Part shown: piece after piece, positions 55,515 through 64,000 of the stretch | How the letters are laid out: every line of letters starts with the position of its first letter | Position numbering within the stretch: position 1 is the stretch's first letter | From: Cordylochernes scorpioides | Taxonomy: Eukaryota > Arthropoda > Arachnida > Pseudoscorpiones > Chernetidae | Assembly: GCA_030710605.1 (NCBI GenBank) | Contig: CP092886.1 | Coordinates: 159,572,000 to 159,635,999, forward strand | DNA: 64,000 nucleotides | Direction: 5' to 3' | The notes under the pieces: generated by a model | Databases searched by the model: none | The model's input: only the letters and a program-made list of their open reading frames with translations | Told to the model about the DNA's origin: nothing | Program-made: the position numbers and the translations under genes

Positions 55515-56480
55515 AGGCCACGCGCTGGTCGAATGATATCTCGTGATCTCAAATTAAACCTATTAAATTCGTGAACTATTATGGTGTGTATAGAAGATTA
55601 TTTTAAATCTATGGGGTAGTATTTGTAAATATTGTTTCATATGTTTCTGATATTTCTATGCATCTCTTTATGCTTTTTTGTTGTTTGGTTATCATAGATT
55701 CTATTAAGAGTCTTTGGTATTTACTATGGATATTGTCATAATGCCTTATGGGTTATGATAAGATAAATGTGTGGCCTGTTTCTTTTATATGTTGAACTAT
55801 TAAAGATCTTGGGTCACTCTCTCTCTCTCTCTATTGTTAATATTCCTATTATGTTCAGCTATTCTATTATGGACTTTTCTCCCAGTCTCCCCTACATATT
55901 TAGAACTACAGTTATTACATGATATGGAGTATATGGCTTCTTTTCTATTGAATGGAATGTTGGGTTGGTTCTTTGTTAATGGGTTTCTAATCATATTGCC
56001 TAAATTTGGAGAATTATTGTACATAGTTTTGATACCATAATTTCTAAGTGTTCTACCCATGGATACTAATTGAAGGGAATATGGGATGATGCATAATGCT
56101 TTATAAATTTCTGCTTTTTGAGTTATTGATTTGGTGTTTTCTGCAGTCTGATAAAAATGTCGTAGGATGAAGGATTTTGGGTAACCTGATGATAATAGGG
56201 TTTTAATAATAAATTTTGTTTCTTCTGTTTTTAATTGAGGTGAAGAACAATGTGTGAATACTCTTTTAGATAATGTTTTTATAGTGTTGATATTATGGCT
56301 GAGAGGACAGAATGAAGAATTTTTAATGTAGTTCGGGATGAAGGATGGCGTATAATATACATCTGTATTTAATTTATCTTCTATCCTCATGATTTTGATA
56401 TCTAAAAAGGGGAGGAAACCATTATTCTCTTTTTCTACTGTTAATTCAATATTTGTATGGTAACTAACTATTCAAGGAGG
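55515..56480 (-). pseudogene. Penelope-like element: RT C-terminus and GIY-YIG endonuclease
   Basis: On the minus strand, 56470-56390 reads NNGFLPFLDIKI, the typical end of a PLE reverse transcriptase palm/thumb. The frame is open from there to 55800. It continues with KLNTDVYYTPSFIPNYIKN (RT thumb/linker) and the nuclease IYSISCNNCSSKYVGETGRK, followed by HNRIAEHNRNI. A (GA)n expansion at about 55820-55836 shifts the frame. Behind it the C-terminal IVQHIKETGHTF and RLLIESM can be read to about 55650. The element is 5'-truncated at a TA run (56484-56503). PLEs prime on target DNA cut by the GIY-YIG nuclease. This copy is inactive. Confidence 0.85.
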
Positions 56481-56507
56481 CTAGGATATATATATATATA
56501 TATACAT

Positions 56508-56850
56508 TTTAATTAAAAAGGCATATATTGGATCAAAATATAATTTATTTTACCATAATTTCAGTTGGCTGAACGCCAATCTTTATCAAGGTGTTATAAG
56601 CCAACTGAAATATTGGTAAAATAAATGATATCTTGATCCAATATATGTCTTTTTAATTGAAGATTTATTTATGGATTGCTCTATTTTCAAAAATATATAT
56701 ACATATTTAAAAGGCATATAGTCGATCAAAAATGATTTATTTTACCTTTTGTATCCCAATCTGGTGAATTAAATCATTTTTGATCCAATATATGCCTTTT
56801 TAATTAAAGATTTATTTATGGATTGCTCTATTTTCAAAATAATATATACA
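56508..56850. repeat. Two PLE-type foldback ends in tandem
   Basis: First unit 56508-56690: AAAAAGGCATATATTGGATC, TTCAGTTGGCTGAACGCC (hammerhead-like, minus strand), then the inverse. Second unit 56710-56850: the same ends with a shortened centre. Both end with TTATGGATTGCTCTATTTTC. Confidence 0.7.
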
Positions 56851-57354
56851 TATGTGTGTGTAAAAAAAGTAAGAAAAATGCTTTTGTGATCTATAAGAAT
56901 GGAGAGGCTTTTTATTTTAAATATATAAAAGTTGTTAAGCGAATACAAAATATATTATTCCATTTTTAATTTTCATATGTAGACTCTCTCTTTAATTTAA
57001 AATTTAAATAATTTTAAAATGTTCAATTAGGATTGGATGAAAGGCTTTGAGAGAAATATAGAATCAAGAAAATCTATACCTGAACTAAAAGCAATATCTA
57101 TATTTCTATCTCTTACATGAAAAGAAATATATATATATATATAGTATATTTTAAACTGTAAAATAATGACACTTTTAGTATATGTCACATATATTCCAAT
57201 TAGTTAGAGCCGATACCTTAAAAGATCATACCTTCTATTAAAATGTTCACCGTTTCTATTTGCCAACACCCCCATATTTTGTATATATGCTATATCTTTA
57301 TTAATAATACCTGTAAACCCCTATTAAAACTATAAAATGGTGACGTCAAAATAA
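56851..57354. other. AT-rich stretch without recognisable gene
   Basis: No feature found. A TA run lies at about 57129-57143. Confidence 0.35.
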
Positions 57355-57615
57355 AGATCCAAAGAGCGGTCAGCTGGGGACAGCTGGAGGCAGAGGAGGA
57401 AAATGCCAAAGCCCAGATGGGGGGCCCCGGTGATAGGCATCCAAGTTTGTATCATGGCCTCTACCTCTGTCCCGTGGGCTGTCCCCGATCACTCTCGGTG
57501 CTAACATCTAGCCCTGCCTCTGCTTCTTTTTGTCCGCGTGTGGGAAGAACATCAACACTCGCCTCACGTACACGACTGCCAGCTTATCCATACGTCGGCA
57601 GGATCATTTGAAACA
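57355..57615 (+). other. GC-rich island with an unrecognised ORF
   Basis: GC content is far above that of the surroundings. The 64-codon ORF 57417-57611 is Pro/Ser/Arg-rich and resembles nothing I know. CAGCTGGGGACAGCTGGAGG includes two CAGCTG boxes. It could be an LTR part or an old exon. Confidence 0.2.
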
Positions 57616-57639
57616 ATATTACATATATATATATATTAA

Positions 57640-57735
57640 AAACAAAATAGGCATATCCGAGCTCACATGAGTATTTGCACAAAATGCTCATGTAAGCGCA
57701 GTCAGGATATACCTTTTTGTTTTAATATCTACACC
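57640..57735. repeat. Short foldback element
   Basis: GGCATATCC, GCTCACATGAG and, inverted, CTCATGTAAGC, GGATATACC, flanked by AAAACAAAATA and TTTTTGTTTTAAT. These are the outer ends of the foldback family at 14.6 kb without the ribozyme centre. Confidence 0.6.
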
Positions 57736-57774
57736 TGACCTTTTTTCATTTTATAAATTACTTTCACACACACA

Positions 57775-58015
57775 CACCTATATATTAGATAATAAAAAGG
57801 CATATATTGGATTTAATAAAAGATTTATTTTGCCAATATTTCGGCTGGCTGAACGCCAACCTTTATCGAGGCATTACATTTTTTTAATGTAATGCCTCGA
57901 TGAAGGTTGGCGTTCAGCCAGCCGAAATATTTGAAAAATAAATATTATATTAAATCCAATATATGCCTTTTTATTATCTAATGAATTAAATATGGATTGC
58001 TCTATTTTCAAAACA
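57775..58015. mobile_element. PLE-type foldback with paired hammerhead-like cores
   Basis: The arms (57785-57885 and 57886-57985) are almost perfectly inverse. On the plus strand CTCGATGAA, stem GGTTGGC-GTTCA-GCCAGCC, GAAA, then ATATTT/AAATAT as stem III. One extra base breaks the CUGAUGA element (CUCGAUGA). The left arm has CTCGATAAA on the minus strand. The flanks ATTAGATAATAAAAAGGC and GCCTTTTTATTATCTAAT are inverted. Confidence 0.65.
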
Positions 58016-59356
58016 CCTATATATATATATATAAATATTAAAAATAAAGAAGGCATCTCCTGACCACGAGCATTTATATATATAAATGGAACAAGAAATA
58101 ACAAACTTGATATCGTGTTAATCAGAATTTCCTAAAAGTATTAAAATATATATAAAATATAAATACTATTTAATTGTATTCTAATTATCTTTTTTTTTCT
58201 AATTTAAATTTTTCATATTAATATTTAATGTTAGTATAATATTGATTTTGTCAATATAGTATAACTAAATGTAAAATTGAAAAAAGCTTATTATATGCAC
58301 AAAATAAAATAGTGAAAATTGGTAGAATTGACATATTGAGACTAGAAGTTTAAGACATTGCAATTTTGTCATCATTTCTTTAGCAGCGGCAATGTCAAGG
58401 CTGTACGACTCTGGTGAAAATTCTAAATATTTACTATTTTTATATCCCAGTACAATGTCACATTTGTACTATTTTTTCAAATATTAAATATGTTTTTTTT
58501 TTCACTGTGGCTTGTTTAAAAAATATATAGATAATTTAAGGGTTTCCTATAAGGTTCAAAAAGGAATATTAAAAAGTGAATCGATGTATGACTAAGGAAA
58601 TAAATATTTATGGTAAAACAAAAATTCTCTATTTTTTATGAAAAAAAAAATAGAACTTGGTGAGAATAGAAGAGTAAATAAACGAGAAGAAACTCTGTTT
58701 TCTCCTTGAGATGAAAAAAAACTTTTTTCAGAAATTTAATAAATGAAAAAACATACGACCAGAATGTTTAATTAAAATTAATAAGATCTTATTAAATTGA
58801 TTATTTAGAAACAAAAAAATATATAATTGATTTGTAATTATTGAAGTTGTAGTTAATTTGTTAGTTTTAAAATTTAGTTTGGGAATACAGATGGGGCGCC
58901 TATATAAGGTATATGAGAGAAAAAACAGAATAAATTAAATCAACAGAATTGAATTTGCTAATAAAATGTTAAAAGAAAATAATATGGAGAAAATAATATT
59001 CTACAATAAAAATTACACCTATTGAGAAAATGCATCATAACAAAGAAAAATTATATTCGTTAAAAATTAAAAGGAAATTATATATAAAGGTTTGTTACAA
59101 TAGCCTTTATTATAAAGTTTCAATAATATCCAATTATTTTACATATATGTATAAATAATTCCACAAAGCCTTAGAGAAATATGTTTACATTCGAGATATA
59201 AAAAGGTTTTTAAATTTAAATATTGATTTTTTTTAAATTCTTTTTTAAAATTCAAGTTTTCAGGCATACCCTTTTACTGATTCTCTTTGTGAAATTTTCA
59301 TAATTATAATACCTTTCAGAAATTTACCTGCAATTAATTATATATATATATATATA
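58016..59356. other. AT-rich stretch; foldback end at its start
   Basis: 58040-58075 carries GAAGGCATCTCCTGACCACG, an end of the foldback family, cut off after 30 bp. The rest is AT-rich with no feature recognised. Confidence 0.4.
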
Positions 59357-59470
59357 TAGTCACGACCGTCATGGGCGGGCGAGCGGGCGGGCGGGCCGGC
59401 CGGCCGGCCGGTTCTGTCACGGATGCGCGCGCATCATCATTATGATCATTATCATAATGAAAATTATATT
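59357..59470. repeat. GC-rich unit G, copy 1 with expanded (GGGC)n/(GGCC)n
   Basis: TATATAGTCACGACCGTC, then a GGGCGGGCGAGCGGGC-type and CCGGCCGGCC-type run (59390-59410), then TGTCACGGATGCGCGCGCAT and a second palindrome ATGATCAT. The unit returns at 60289-60358 and 60600-60660. Confidence 0.75.
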
Positions 59471-59571
59471 TAAAAAAAAAGAAAAAAACATTTTAAAATT
59501 AAAAACTTTATTTTAAAAATAAATATATATTTTAAAATAACAGAATATTTTATATTGAATAGTAAATATAA

Positions 59572-59750
59572 TATAAAAGCCAACAATGAAGAATGAATGT
59601 AAGATAAAAAGCCAACAATGAAGAGTAAATATAATATAAAAAGCCAACAATGAAGAGTGAATGTAAGATAAAAAGCCAACAATGAAGAGTAAATGTAATA
59701 TAAAAAGCCAACAAAGTGAATGTAAGATAAAAAGCCAACAATGAAGAGTA
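59572..59750. repeat. 32-bp minisatellite, about 6 copies
   Basis: The unit reads AGCCAACAATGAAGAGTAAA followed by TATAATATAAAA, with a GTGAATGTAAGATAAAA variant. It produces Leu/Phe-rich minus-strand ORFs that are not real genes. Confidence 0.85.
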
Positions 59751-59752
59751 AA

Positions 59753-60275
59753 TCTCTATATATATAAAAATGAATGTTTGTATGTTTGTCTGTTTGTATG
59801 TTTGTTTGTATGTCCGGTATACAAATTCGCAGTAGTTCACTAATTCAAACCAAAATTTCCATACATAGGTAAAAAAAATACGGGGAAGACGATAGGCTAT
59901 TTAAAAATATATATAAATCAATTATTAAAACTATATATTTTTAGTCAGAAAATGATGATGACGATATAGCTGTATCATGTTTGATTATCAGATACAAAAT
60001 TATATCGGGAAAAATTCCAAAAAGCAGAGACCACGGGTGAAACCAGTTCATTATTTTGTACGCAGGAACAAAATTCTAACAGAAAACATTCATTCGAGCA
60101 GAAAACAAAAGCCAGATCATCTTTCTATAAAAATATCGCTTCTCAGACACAAAGTTTGCAGCGGGACGTTTCACAAGTGTGACATCCACGGCGCCAATTT
60201 ATAATTGTAACGAATAGTATTTGAATAAAAACATTTAATCGGGTAAAACCCGGGCGTTGCCCGGGTCATTCGTCA
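59753..60275 (+). mobile_element. Non-autonomous Helitron, copy 3
   Basis: It starts TCTCTATATATATAAAAATG and ends with the hairpin CCCGGGCGTTGCCCGGG followed by TCATTCGTC. The final CTAG is changed (TCAAC). It is a full-length relative of copy 2 (1273-1795), in opposite orientation, sharing GATTATCAGATACAAAATTA-type internal text. Confidence 0.7.
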
Positions 60276-60284
60276 ACATTAATA

Positions 60285-60360
60285 TATAGTCACGACCGTC
60301 TTTCCTCAATTCCTCATCGCTGTCACGGATGCGCGCGCATCATCATTATGATCATTATCT
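60285..60360. repeat. GC-rich unit G, copy 2
   Basis: AGTCACGACCGTCTTTCCTC and CTGTCACGGATGCGCGCGCA plus TCATCATTATGATCATTATC. The expanded GC core of copy 1 is replaced by TTTCCTCAATTCCTCATCG. Confidence 0.7.
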
Positions 60361-60477
60361 TCTATAGAAGCTTCTATCTTTATAATTATGTATATTTACA
60401 AAAGTCAATTCGCTCGCGCCTCTAGCGGTGAAAATGAGGGGTAATACCAGCTGACCTAATGTACATGTAAGTTTGGA

Positions 60478-60587
60478 GCGGGACGTTTCACAAGAGTGAC
60501 ATCCACGGCTCCAATTTATAATTGTAACAAATAGTATTGGAATAAAAACATTCAATCGGGTAAAACACGGGCGTTGCCCGGGTCATT
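60478..60587 (+). mobile_element. Helitron 3' end fragment
   Basis: GGGACGTTTCACAAGAGTGA through AACACGGGCGTTGCCCGGGT and CATTCGTCTA. It is the last 110 bases of the family; CTAG reads CTAT. Confidence 0.6.
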
Positions 60588-60599
60588 CGTCTATATATA

Positions 60600-60665
60600 T
60601 ATAGTCACGACCGTCATGGGCCGGTTCTGTCACGGATGCGCGCACACAGGGTGGTCACGTGCTCG
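60600..60665. repeat. GC-rich unit G, copy 3
   Basis: AGTCACGACCGTCATGGGCC, GGTTCTGTCACGGATGCGCG. The core is short (GGGCCGGTTC). After GCGCGC the sequence differs from the other two copies. Confidence 0.65.
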
Positions 60666-60851
60666 CCGGCAGCCAACGGGCGCGCGCCGCCGGCATTACG
60701 TCATAGATTATAAACACAAGGTAATAAGGCCAAATAAAAAAATAGTGTGTGATAAGGCACAATTTGGATTATCTACTTATATAATTGCCTTATTCTCTCT
60801 GTGTGAAGTTCACGGATAGATTTTGGTCAGAATGGATAAAATAAAAAAAGT

Positions 60852-60924
60852 GTCAAGGGATGGGAATCGAACCCACGACCTTCCGCCTACCAGGCAGATG
60901 CCATGACCACTAGACTACCCTGGA
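60852..60924 (-). tRNA. tRNA-like gene, anticodon GGT (Thr by code), possibly a SINE head
   Basis: A 73-nt cloverleaf on the minus strand. Acceptor TCCAGGG/CCCTTGA has one C-U mismatch. D arm GTC/GGC has A14 and G18-G19, anticodon arm TCTGC-CTGGTAG-GCGGA, and T arm GTGGG-TTCGATT-CCCAT. Box A (TAGTCTAGTGG) and box B (GGTTCGATTCC) fit Pol III promoters, and a T7 run directly behind the gene can terminate transcription. The anticodon would be GGT, but the body looks more like metazoan Gly/Asp/Glu tRNAs than Thr. It may therefore be a drifted copy or a tRNA-derived SINE. No intron. Confidence 0.6.
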
Positions 60925-60974
60925 CATATTTTTCCGTTCACATTTTTATTTTTATATTTTCAAGACACACACAG

Positions 60975-61112
60975 TTTGGGGCGGGACGTTTCACAAGAGA
61001 GACATCCACGGCGCCAATTTATAATTGTAACGAATAGTATTTTAATTAAAACATTTTTAAAATATATACGCACTCGGGTAAAACCCGGGCGTTGCCCAGG
61101 CCATTCGTCTAG
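60975..61112 (+). mobile_element. Helitron 3' end fragment
   Basis: GGGACGTTTCACAAGAGAGA through CCCGGGCGTTGCCCAGG and CATTCGTCTAG next to T, an intact CTAG end. The 5' part is missing. Confidence 0.6.
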
Positions 61113-61252
61113 TATATATATATAGAGACAAAGTTTGTCTCTCTCGTCAAAATAAACGTCAAAACTAGACGCCATCTATTGACCGTCGCCGCAAACTAGC
61201 GGCTTCGGGTCGGTGACAAAGCCACAACACCAGCTTTGGCAAACTGAAAAGC

Positions 61253-61307
61253 GTCCACCTAGAGACCATGGTTTCGGGCTAATAGCCCTCGTCAGTCTAA
61301 GGCGGAC
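61253..61307 (-). ncRNA. Hammerhead ribozyme, complete core (left arm)
   Basis: On the minus strand: GTCCGCCTTAGA, CTGACGA, stem II GGGC-TATTA-GCCC, GAAA, stem III ACC-AT-GGT, C at the cleavage site, then TCTAGGTGGAC, which closes stem I against the start. All invariant bases are in place. Compared with the right arm, one stem I pair changes from G-C to G-U and one loop base differs, so pairing is kept. Confidence 0.9.
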
Positions 61308-61416
61308 TTTTTTCCATGAGATCCACACGGGATCTAATGGAAACTTTGCCATCTAAACGCCTCTTTGGCAGATTGTCAAGATTTCATTAGATCCCGTGTG
61401 GTTCTCATGGAATAAA

Positions 61417-61471
61417 GTCCGCCCTAGACTGACGAGGGCCATTAGCCCGAAACCATGGTCTCTAGGTGGAC
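61417..61471 (+). ncRNA. Hammerhead ribozyme, complete core (right arm)
   Basis: GTCCGCCCTAGA (61417-61428), CTGACGA (61429-61435), stem II GGGC (61436-61439) with GCCC (61445-61448), GAAA (61449-61452), stem III A452-C-C with G-G-U459 and a two-base loop, cleavage after C460 (GUC), stem I TCTAGG plus GGAC pairing back to CCTAGA plus GTCC, with a small internal loop between. The conserved G10.1-C11.1 pair is present. The very short stem III is known from animal PLE and retrozyme hammerheads. Confidence 0.92.
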
Positions 61472-61590
61472 GCTTTTCAGTTTGCCAAAGCTGGTGTTGT
61501 GGCTTTGTCACCGACCCGAGGCCGCTAGTCTGCGGCGACGGTCAATAGATGGCGTCTAGTTTTGACGGGAAAGGCGACCTTTGTCTCTTT

Positions 61591-62348
61591 GGATCAATAT
61601 CCTCCCGGCAAAATTTCCATATATATATATATTATTATTATTATTATAAAATATATATAATATTTTGAATGCATGAATAAATATTTAAAATGTTTACAGT
61701 AAAATTTAACAACGAAACAAAGCTTATAAATCGGCTTTAACACGTCGTTCTCTTGTCCAAAAAGCAAAACACAACGGAGAAAACGAACCAGATATTCTTT
61801 ACTCAAAAATAATAAAATAAAATAATCTAAAAAGTATTTTTTTTAAATATATAAATATATCTATTCTCTTGATGTGTATGTATTTTTTTAAAATTAATTA
61901 TTTTTCGTTTTTTTTTTTTTTTTTTTTTTTTTTGATAAATATATTTACATATATATATTACACGTAAGGTAAAAGAAACCAATATATAAACAAAAGCATA
62001 GAGAAATAAAAGTATAATTTGAGAGGAGTAGAATTAATAAGAAGGAATATCAAGACCTTGCAATTTTATCGTCACTTTGTCAGCATTCACAATGTCAAAA
62101 TTGCACGGTTTTTGAAGAGATAATGCTAATTTATGCATTAATACAATTTTAAAACATGTCAATACAGAAATACCCTATAATTACAAGGGGAAATTTGTTG
62201 AGAATTGATTCAGTAGTTTTTATTCAATCGGTGAGCAAAGAGGTGGGAGACAAATTTAGAATTCCATATGGATTAAAACTGATTCAAGATCTCATCCGAT
62301 ATTAAATGATAAAATTATAGTGAAGAGATTGTTTATATATAATCCCAA
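61591..62348. other. AT-rich stretch with a poly(T) tract
   Basis: About 23 T at 61911-61933. ORF 61594-61806 (minus) has no recognisable features. Confidence 0.35.
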
Positions 62349-62639
62349 GTGAACATTCTCAGAGATGGAATTAGAGCAACACCACCCAGGTTTATCACTC
62401 ACTTCATTGTCGATATATTTGAGCTGCTAAACTTCTTTCGGGCCAGTGAAGTGCATCGTTTGGGGCCTAATTGGCATTGGGAAGCTTTAATAAAGGCGTC
62501 TCGTCTGGTCGATGGCGCCTCGCAGCAAGTTTACGGCCGCAACCGCAATTTCCCCGGTCAGACACGAAGTGATTTCCGCAACGATTGTGATTGGAATATC
62601 TGTGTAGAACACAATTTCTTGTGCCACCGCCTTAATTAA
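62349..62639 (+). other. Unrecognised 96-codon ORF in a GC-richer island
   Basis: The start used is a non-ATG codon. The product is basic (NWHWEALIKASRLVDGASQQ, then GRNRNFPGQTRSDFRNDCDW) and resembles nothing I can name. GC content in 62430-62600 is higher than around it, so it may be an old exon or an element fragment. No splice sites convincingly frame it. Confidence 0.2.
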
Positions 62640-64000
62640 AGAACTTTCTCAACTTTGTTTAGCCCTGCACTTTTAATTAGAAGTTGTGTGTTAAGTACAA
62701 TCTTGTTGTTCTCTGTAAATTACTTTGTAAAATGACGACACGAATTGAAAGACAATTTTGTTTATTGATCAACTTTAACAGATGCTCTTTTGTCCGTTGC
62801 TGGAATGCAGTTTTTTAAATAAAAATTTATTATTTTGATATTTTGTAGGTTTTTCTACAAATAATAAAAATATCCGTTTAAAGCTCAGCTATATATCTTC
62901 AAATGTATATTTGTAGAATTATATCAACAACCTGTATTAATAGTTTGAAGTATAGCGATGCTCTAATAGTTGTTGCAATATATCGAAATATCTTAAGAAC
63001 AATTCTTCTAGTTCTATGAGGTGATAAATAGATATAAAATATAAAAGATTTGAAAAGAGAGAGAAAGTTTATTTATAATATTTAATTTATTCAATCGCTT
63101 GGTAACATTTTGATTCCTCAGCATTTGCCTTTCTATATAAATATCTGTCACCAGACCACTACGTTAGACAAAACTTTAGTTATAATTGATTATAACAAAT
63201 ATATTTGTTGTTTTGAAACGAATATATAAAAGCTAACGGCCACGAGTTACTTTATTGAAAATATGAGCTTTGTGAGGTTTCGGAAAGAAAGTACTTAAAA
63301 AAGCTTGTATTCATGTAGTCTTGTATTCGTATCACATAAATCCATGAATAATGAATTTCCTTTTCCTCCAATTTACCCAGACTAATCTATTTATTAGCTT
63401 GATTGTTTTTATATAATTTTTCCTGTATATAAATATCAAATTACCTTTAAGGTACTATTGCTTTTTTCCTGAATGTATCCTACATTTCTTCTTGGAGAAT
63501 CTGTATTAGACTGAAAGGTCTTAATAAAGTTATTTGTTCTTGTTGTATTATAGCCTGTTGATAGGCGTTATTGTCCGAAGGTTTGGTAAGCTTGCATCTC
63601 TTCAATAAAAACCTCGTCGCATCCTCTGTTAGCTTTTATTTATTCTTAGCAATCATATCCGGCAATTCCTCCTATTGAAATTTTTCTCTCAGAGCTTCTA
63701 CCTACGATTCATCTTTTATTTTCTATAAAGTTCATATGGACAGAATTTCAAGGAAATCAAAACGATACATTTTTAAAACTCCGACTTAGCCAATATCTAC
63801 GTATCGATGGCAACGCTCGTTGTAAAAGTATCCAATGTCCACCACACACGACTTCTTTTCTTAAAATCATCAGAATCCATCCGGCTATTCGAACGTTATA
63901 GAAGAACAAGCATGTAAACAATTTTAATAAATAAATATAGCTTGAGCCAGAATGTGATCCATTTATATATTATATAAAAAGGGTGTATTTTTTTTTCTTT
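62640..64000. other. AT-rich stretch without recognisable gene
   Basis: No convincing ORF or repeat. Short low-complexity runs only. Confidence 0.35.

Larger units (their letters stand above)
61124..61590. mobile_element. Large foldback element with two complete hammerhead ribozymes
   Basis: Arms of about 215 bp (61124-61339 and 61384-61590) are inverse with few differences, around a loop of about 45 bp. Each arm carries, from outside in, AACTAGACGCCATCTATTGA, GCCGCAAACTAGCGGC-like text, CCAGCTTTGGCAAACTG, a hammerhead, and ATGAGATCCACACGGGATCT. The ribozymes point outwards. No ORF. The form matches an inverted dimer of PLE terminal repeats or a retrozyme-like element. It follows a TA run at 61114-61124 and a second one lies at 61620-61630. 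Confidence 0.8.

Noticed and set aside
59572..59840. Minus-strand Leu/Phe-rich membrane-like ORFs
   Set aside because: Product of the 32-bp minisatellite and the Helitron 5' microsatellite.
61340..61384. Ribozyme or tRNA in the loop of the 61-kb foldback
   Set aside because: The loop shows no conserved core; only the arms carry hammerheads.

Overview
The window is repeat-dense, AT-rich animal DNA. I recognise no host protein-coding gene in it. What can be read is almost all mobile elements, remnants of them, minisatellites and one tRNA-like gene. The mixture (Tx1-like LINEs, Penelope-like elements, Ty3/gypsy, Tc1/mariner, and short Helitrons ending in a hairpin plus CTAG) fits an arthropod. 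From memory of similar proteins I lean to a chelicerate, probably a spider, but this is an inference and I could not search for it.

Layout. 1-1.8 kb: the 3' end of a LINE, then two Helitrons in tandem. 2.6-3.7 kb: a promoter-like segment and a 35-bp minisatellite. 3.9-5.8 kb: a Tx1-like ORF1 without ORF2, lying between two (TA)n tracts. 6.6-10.9 kb: Penelope-like (PLE) terminal repeats, a degenerate minisatellite and two GIY-YIG fragments. 11.5-13.0 kb: a Tc1 element with both inverted ends but a broken transposase. 14-16 kb: foldback elements, one carrying a hammerhead ribozyme, and a candidate solo LTR. 17.5-18.3 kb: a TATA box and a 39-bp minisatellite.

18.8-44.1 kb is a nested complex. 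A minus-strand LINE (endonuclease, RT, RNase H) is split by a minus-strand Ty3/gypsy element (gypsy-A), which is itself split by a solo LTR. The LINE also carries a foldback insert with a perfect 14-bp target duplication. Further along lie a mariner-type transposase pseudogene, a 43-bp minisatellite, and a plus-strand Ty3/gypsy (gypsy-B) inserted into that minisatellite. A 7.59-kb segment of this complex (25952-33540) is repeated directly behind itself (33541-41128), almost without difference and with 4-bp ATTA microhomology at the breakpoints. Only the second copy of gypsy-B is full length. It has LTRs that look identical, a PBS, a PPT, a TSD, gag, PR, RT, RNase H and IN, and a textbook -1 frameshift signal between gag and PR.

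45-58 kb: further foldback/MITE families, Helitron ends, a 1-kb 21-bp minisatellite and a PLE pseudogene with a GIY-YIG domain. 59.3-61.6 kb: GC-rich repeat units, Helitrons, a tRNA-like gene, and a large foldback whose two arms each encode a complete hammerhead ribozyme. 61.6-64 kb: AT-rich DNA in which I recognise nothing.

The most notable signals are the self-cleaving hammerhead ribozymes in foldback/PLE-type elements (complete cores at 14773-14817, 61253-61307 and 61417-61471), the frameshift cassette of gypsy-B, the recent tandem duplication, and the ORF1-only Tx1-like element.
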